This document shows, one piece after another, positions 24,364-27,661 of a stretch of 27,661 nt of DNA; within the stretch, counting starts at the first letter, position 1, and each line of letters begins with the position of its first letter. The position numbers were made by a program, and so were the translations under genes. The notes beneath the pieces were generated by a model. The model worked only from the letters and a program-made list of their open reading frames with translations, was not told where the DNA came from and searched no databases. Origin of the DNA: a virus; the IMG/VR virus record IMGVR_UViG_3300045588_000057, positions 1 to 27,661 of that record, one strand, 5' to 3'.

Positions 24364-25709
24364 TGCACGAAAGCGACGAGCTTAAAGAAGTATTAAGGCA
24401 GGCTGCAAAGAGTAATTTTGTAGCCTTTTGCTATTACTATGACTACGGCTTTTTTAAACGCCGTCCATTTCTCAAAGACATAGCGCTGGCGTTCCAGGAC
24501 ATAGCAGACGGCAAAATATTAACGCTTGCCGTATCGTTGCCGCCGCGTGCGGGCAAAAGCTACATAACGACATTATTTTGCGCGTGGATCCTAGGACGTT
24601 TTCCAGAGGACAGCGTAATGCGTAACACATGTACGGCCCGACTAGCTGAAAAGCTAAGTTACGACGCGCGCGAAGTGGTAAAAAGCGAAAAGTTCGCCGC
24701 CGTGTTTGAGGACGTGCGACTGTCCGACGACCGCGCAGGCGTAAACGGATGGAACACGAACAAATCTAAAAACGTGGGCTATTTCGGCCAAGGCGTTGGC
24801 GGTACAATTATTGGATTCGGAGCTACAAAAGTGGCCATAACGGACGACCTTTTTAGAAACATGGAGGACGCTATGAGCGAAACAATAAGAGAAAAAACGC
24901 ACAGCTGGAAAGAAGCGACGCACGACAGTAGAAAAGAAAGCGGCTGCGCGGAAATCGACATAGGCACGCGCTGGACCAGGGACGACGTAATAGGCAAAAA
25001 CAGCGAGGGCGGACACTACGACCGCGAAATTATTGTGCCAGCGCTGGACGACAAAGGGCAAAGTTTCTGTGAAAACGTAATGACAACGGCCGAGTATTTG
25101 AAGAAAAAAGGCAAAACGCGCGCAGAGATTTGGGACGCAGAGTATATGCAGCAGCCCGTCGATATTAAAGGCCGACTGTTCACGGATCTAAAAACGTTTA
25201 CAGACTTAGACGCCGTACTGAAAAACTCGGAGGGCTGCGTCGCTTACGTGGACGTAGCGGACGAAGGCAGCGACTATTTGTGTGCGCCTTTCGGGCACAT
25301 AGTAGGCGATCTTATTTACATAACCGACGTAATGTACACGAAGGCGAACACAGACGTAACTACGCCGCAGCTCGCGGGCCTTTTGAATAAATATAAAGTT
25401 CGCTATACTAGAGTAGAAACTAACGGCATGGGGGGCATATTTATAAAAATGCTGCGCAATTTAGTTACAGATACGTCAATAATTGGCATACATAACCGCC
25501 AGAATAAAATAACGCGAATTATAATGAGCAGCGACTACGTGCTGCGCCGTTTCCGTTTCCTGGAGACAGACGAAGGCGAATACGGACAGTTTAAACGCGC
25601 CCTGCAGTCATTCCAAAAAGAAGGCGTAAACAAAAACGACGATGCGCCCGACGGTATTACGGGGCTGGCTGTAATGGTCCGCGGGTTTTTCCCGCACTTA
25701 GACGAATAA
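24363..25709 (+). CDS. terL: Terminase large subunit (448 aa)
   Basis: ATPase motifs are Walker A PPRAGKS (60-66), Walker B VAITDD (157-162) and motif III GTRW (201-204). The RNase-H-like nuclease has AYVDVADEG (294-302; Asp297 and Asp300 candidates), VETNGMGG (351-358) and DDAPDGITG (426-434; Asp430). It follows terS by a 1-bp overlap. All functional motifs appear intact, so it should power DNA packaging and cut concatemers. The next gene, portal, lies on the opposite strand, which is unusual for this pair. Confidence 0.92.
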   Translation: MHESDELKEVLRQAAKSNFVAFCYYYDYGFFKRRPFLKDIALAFQDIADGKILTLAVSLPPRAGKSYITTLFCAWILGRFPEDSVMRNTCTARLAEKLSYDAREVVKSEKFAAVFEDVRLSDDRAGVNGWNTNKSKNVGYFGQGVGGTIIGFGATKVAITDDLFRNMEDAMSETIREKTHSWKEATHDSRKESGCAEIDIGTRWTRDDVIGKNSEGGHYDREIIVPALDDKGQSFCENVMTTAEYLKKKGKTRAEIWDAEYMQQPVDIKGRLFTDLKTFTDLDAVLKNSEGCVAYVDVADEGSDYLCAPFGHIVGDLIYITDVMYTKANTDVTTPQLAGLLNKYKVRYTRVETNGMGGIFIKMLRNLVTDTSIIGIHNRQNKITRIIMSSDYVLRRFRFLETDEGEYGQFKRALQSFQKEGVNKNDDAPDGITGLAVMVRGFFPHLDE

Positions 25710-25713
25710 AAAA

Positions 25714-25733
25714 GCCCCGCATTTCTGCGAGGC
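25714..25733 (-). terminator. Terminator for the inverted portal gene
   Basis: On the minus strand GCCTCGCA-GAAA-TGCGGGGC (8-bp stem with one mismatch, 4-base loop) is followed by six T. It lies just beyond the portal stop, immediately after terL. In the plus direction there is no T-run directly after the stem, so it acts mainly on the portal transcript. Confidence 0.75.
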
Positions 25734-25765
25734 TAAGCCATGCGATAGAACGCAAAAGCGATTTT

Positions 25766-26959
25766 TTACAAATGCAAAATAAGTTTTTTCTCGTCGTCTG
25801 TCAGTGTTAACTGCTGCGCGATTTTTTCTAGTGCCTGCGCCCTACTAAGTAACGCCTGCGCGTCCTTGTTTTTGTCCTGCTGCAGCACACTGATATGTTC
25901 AAACGACGGCGTAAGGTACAGCCCTTCTTTGTCAAGGCCCAGCTGCTTAGTGATTCCGTCGTACATTATTTCCGTGTCCGGAATAATTGTACTATTGTAG
26001 GCCTGCTTTTCGCCCATTTCCACGTTTGAGAAAGTAGAGCCTGCGCCCGTAGGGTTTCCAAACATGTTAACATTCAATCCAAAATGATCTATTAACGCCA
26101 CTTTGTCGGCTGTCAGTTCTTCGAAAAGCATTAAGTCTTTTGTAGGAAAACTCATAGGCTCCCAGCGCATACGTTTATCGGTTACGGCAACCTCGCCGCT
26201 GTGCCTTTGCTTTAAATCGTTTAATATTTCTTTTTTGCCTGCGCTGTCTAAAGGTAGTGCGCCCTGCATATCGTTTGACTCTGTAGACAAAATACCAAGC
26301 GCAAAAAGGTTGCGAAGTAGTACGTTTCTTTTGGCATACTGCGCCCCTATGTTTGACAGCGGATAGCGCAGGGCCTGCAGTTTCGATTCAGTATTAAACA
26401 AGCTTATGCCGTCGGGGTCGCATAAATAAACCATTTCCAAAGGGTCGAAGCTCTGAAAAGTCGACGTATTGCTAACGGGCACAAGAAATTCCTTAATAAA
26501 ACCGTCGATAGTTGTCTGGCGAAGGTCCTTGCCTGTGCCTTGTACCTTTACATTATTCCAGGCTATAGGCGTTAAATTCTGGCGATTGCCTAGGCTGCCC
26601 TTTGGCGCAAAGATTAAAGCGTTATTTGTGAGTGCTTTGTTTATTGCTGTCATAGTCATAACGTCGCCCCAGGACTGCATAGCGTTTGGCCTGTCTATTA
26701 ATTCAAAAATCCAGTGCCCGTTTGGATCCACAACCGCGCCCATTTTGTCGCGAACTATTGGGTTTGCGCTTGCTACCATTTTGGCGTAACGGTTTATAAC
26801 TGTATTTAGTTCTGGAATTTCTCTATAAAGTACCCAAAGGTCCGAAGTATTTACCCAGTCGGGCACTGTTACGCCTAGTTGCTGCGTTGTAAAGCTTCTT
26901 TCGTAAAAGCCGTCGAAGCCTAAAAGGCGACCTATAAAGCCCGTTAAATCGTTTTTCAT
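25766..26959 (-). CDS. HK97-type phage portal protein (397 aa), on the opposite strand to terminase
   Basis: The sequence has the body of a Phage_portal (PF04860) protein: an N-terminal segment around LWVLYREIPELNTVINRYA, the middle DPLEMVYLCDPDGIS, and a conserved AAA-free stretch GLNVNMFGNPTGAGSTFSN (in parts: GLNVNMFGNP, GAGSTFSN) followed by EKQAYNSTI and a helical C terminus. It forms the dodecameric channel through which DNA is packaged. It is transcribed leftwards from its own divergent region and ends at its own terminator, while terL and the protease on either side run rightwards. Confidence 0.85.
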   Translation of the reverse strand: MKNDLTGFIGRLLGFDGFYERSFTTQQLGVTVPDWVNTSDLWVLYREIPELNTVINRYAKMVASANPIVRDKMGAVVDPNGHWIFELIDRPNAMQSWGDVMTMTAINKALTNNALIFAPKGSLGNRQNLTPIAWNNVKVQGTGKDLRQTTIDGFIKEFLVPVSNTSTFQSFDPLEMVYLCDPDGISLFNTESKLQALRYPLSNIGAQYAKRNVLLRNLFALGILSTESNDMQGALPLDSAGKKEILNDLKQRHSGEVAVTDKRMRWEPMSFPTKDLMLFEELTADKVALIDHFGLNVNMFGNPTGAGSTFSNVEMGEKQAYNSTIIPDTEIMYDGITKQLGLDKEGLYLTPSFEHISVLQQDKNKDAQALLSRAQALEKIAQQLTLTDDEKKLILHL

Positions 26960-26973
26960 GTAAAATATTTTAC
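26960..26973. repeat. 14-bp palindrome GTAAAATATTTTAC directly before the portal start codon
   Basis: A perfect palindrome adjoins ATG 26959 on the minus strand. It could be a DNA-binding site or, in the mRNA, a small hairpin at the ribosome entry point. Confidence 0.5.
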
Positions 26974-26984
26974 CTATGATTCAA

Positions 26985-27026
26985 CAAAAATACAAATAAA
27001 AGTGTAATTTTGTTAAAATCTTAACA
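26985..27026. promoter_or_regulatory. Divergent promoter region between portal and protease, with operator palindrome
   Basis: A -7-like box TATTTTTG faces the portal (minus, 26992-26985) and TAATTTTG faces the protease side (plus, 27005-27012); neither has a clear -33 element. The palindrome TGTTAA-N4-TTAACA (27011-27026) overlaps the rightward box and matches the one at 22531. Confidence 0.5.
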
Positions 27027-27033
27027 GATTAAC

Positions 27034-27123
27034 ATGAAAAACGAAGCGACCCCTGCAGAGATCAAAGCGGTTAAAGCGGACAAAGAAACAGCCGTAAAAG
27101 GTGCAAAACTCGTTAAGAAATGA
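27034..27123 (+). CDS. Very small ORF upstream of the prohead protease (29 aa)
   Basis: A 29-codon ORF, Lys/Ala/Glu-rich (MKNEATPAEIKAVKADKE...), whose stop overlaps the protease start (ATGA). Close coupling and a promoter-like box 21 bp upstream support translation. It could be a leader ORF for coupling or a tiny head-assembly peptide. No family recognised. Confidence 0.45.
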   Translation: MKNEATPAEIKAVKADKETAVKGAKLVKK

Positions 27124-27661
27124 CTATAGAGGAAATTCTAGCAAATAGGGAACTGGCTACGCTAAAGAAAAAAAGCGAGGTCCAGAAGTCAGACCTTTCG
27201 GCGGTTTTATTTGACGCAGTTAGCAAAGCAGCGGCCGACAATATTACGGCCCTGGAGGTGCTAATTTACGAGGCGACAGTTTCACGTAAACGCAACGAGT
27301 TTATGTTTGAGCAGTACAAAAATGGCTTTGTACTTAATCATTCAGTAGGCATGCGATACGTAAAGATATTTTTCTGTTACGATAACGACGCGCCAGAGTA
27401 TGCAGCCGACAAAGAAAACTTCGACAAATACTATCCGCAAATTTTGAACAAAGAAGCTGCAGACGCTCGCAGCTATTTCTGGGCCATTACAGAGGCAAAA
27501 AATATAGAAGGGTCCGCAGTCGTTAAAGGATCTAACTTTTTAACGCCTGTACTATCCGTCGAAGTAATCGACGAGGACACAATAAAGGTAAAATGCGCCG
27601 TAAGTCCCAGCAATATTTTAGATTCACACGGCGACGTGCATATTCCTGGTATTTGGAAAAA
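27120..27661 (+). CDS. HK97-type prohead protease, apparently circularly permuted (N-terminal 180 residues; 3' end outside window)
   Basis: Starts at ATG 27120 and is open to the window end. After a leader (MTIEEILANRELATLKKK) comes RNEFMFEQYKNGF, NHSVGMRYVK (about 73-82; Ser75) and FWAITEAKNIEGSAVV (about 121-136; Glu130), the catalytic Ser and Glu blocks of U35 prohead proteases. VSPSNILDSHGDVHIPGIW (about 161-178) follows, a block that normally comes first in the domain. The catalytic His block is not seen before Ser75. The enzyme matures the capsid by cleaving the scaffold. Whether it is a true permutation or a duplication depends on sequence beyond the window. Confidence 0.78.
   Translation, partial: MTIEEILANRELATLKKKSEVQKSDLSAVLFDAVSKAAADNITALEVLIYEATVSRKRNEFMFEQYKNGFVLNHSVGMRYVKIFFCYDNDAPEYAADKENFDKYYPQILNKEAADARSYFWAITEAKNIEGSAVVKGSNFLTPVLSVEVIDEDTIKVKCAVSPSNILDSHGDVHIPGIWK

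Noticed and set aside
25681-25695. Hairpin GCGGG-TTTTT-CCCGC at the end of terL
   Set aside because: It lies inside the coding sequence with no T-run after it, so it is not supported as a terminator.

Overview
The window is most of a tailed bacteriophage (or prophage) genome whose host is very probably a member of the Bacteroidota. The evidence is TATATTTG-type -7 promoter boxes, an almost complete lack of Shine-Dalgarno sequences (A-rich leaders instead), and protein families typical of phages of that phylum. Nearly every gene overlaps or touches the next. No integrase, CI-like repressor, tRNA, rRNA or CRISPR array was found, so lifestyle cannot be decided from this stretch.

Layout. (1) 1-10594, plus strand: the C-terminal end of a tape-measure protein, then tail/baseplate/fibre genes (410-8632), two small proteins, and a lysis cassette of holin, unimolecular-spanin-like lipoprotein and M15 peptidase endolysin. 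A bidirectional terminator at 10646-10669 closes it. (2) 22410-10677, minus strand: the early/replication region. In order of transcription it holds two small proteins, a Cas4/RecB-like DUF2800 nuclease, a DUF2815 single-strand-binding protein, a small protein, a winged-helix protein, a family A DNA polymerase, a pentapeptide-repeat protein, a small basic protein, a primase-helicase, a VRR-NUC nuclease, a SNF2-type helicase, small proteins, a cytosine methyltransferase-like protein and a small HTH protein. (3) 22411-22973: a gene-free AT-rich region with nine ATAAACAA copies and divergent promoters, a candidate replication origin. (4) 22974-27661: small plus-strand genes, small and large terminase (+), portal on the MINUS strand, then a 29-codon ORF and the start of a prohead protease (+). 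Capsid and upstream tail genes presumably lie beyond the window end and connect round to the tape-measure gene at position 1.

Main unusual signals. Four minus-strand early promoters each carry a perfect dyad, TTTTGAA-N14-TTCAAAA, centred where the -33 element should be; this looks like a phage-specific regulon. A second palindrome, TGTTAA-N4-TTAACA, occurs in the two divergent intergenic regions. The prohead protease appears to have its sequence blocks in circularly permuted order (the catalytic Ser/Glu block before the block that normally begins the domain). The portal gene is inverted between terminase and protease. The pentapeptide-repeat gene contains 16 nearly identical 15-bp units built from only three variants.
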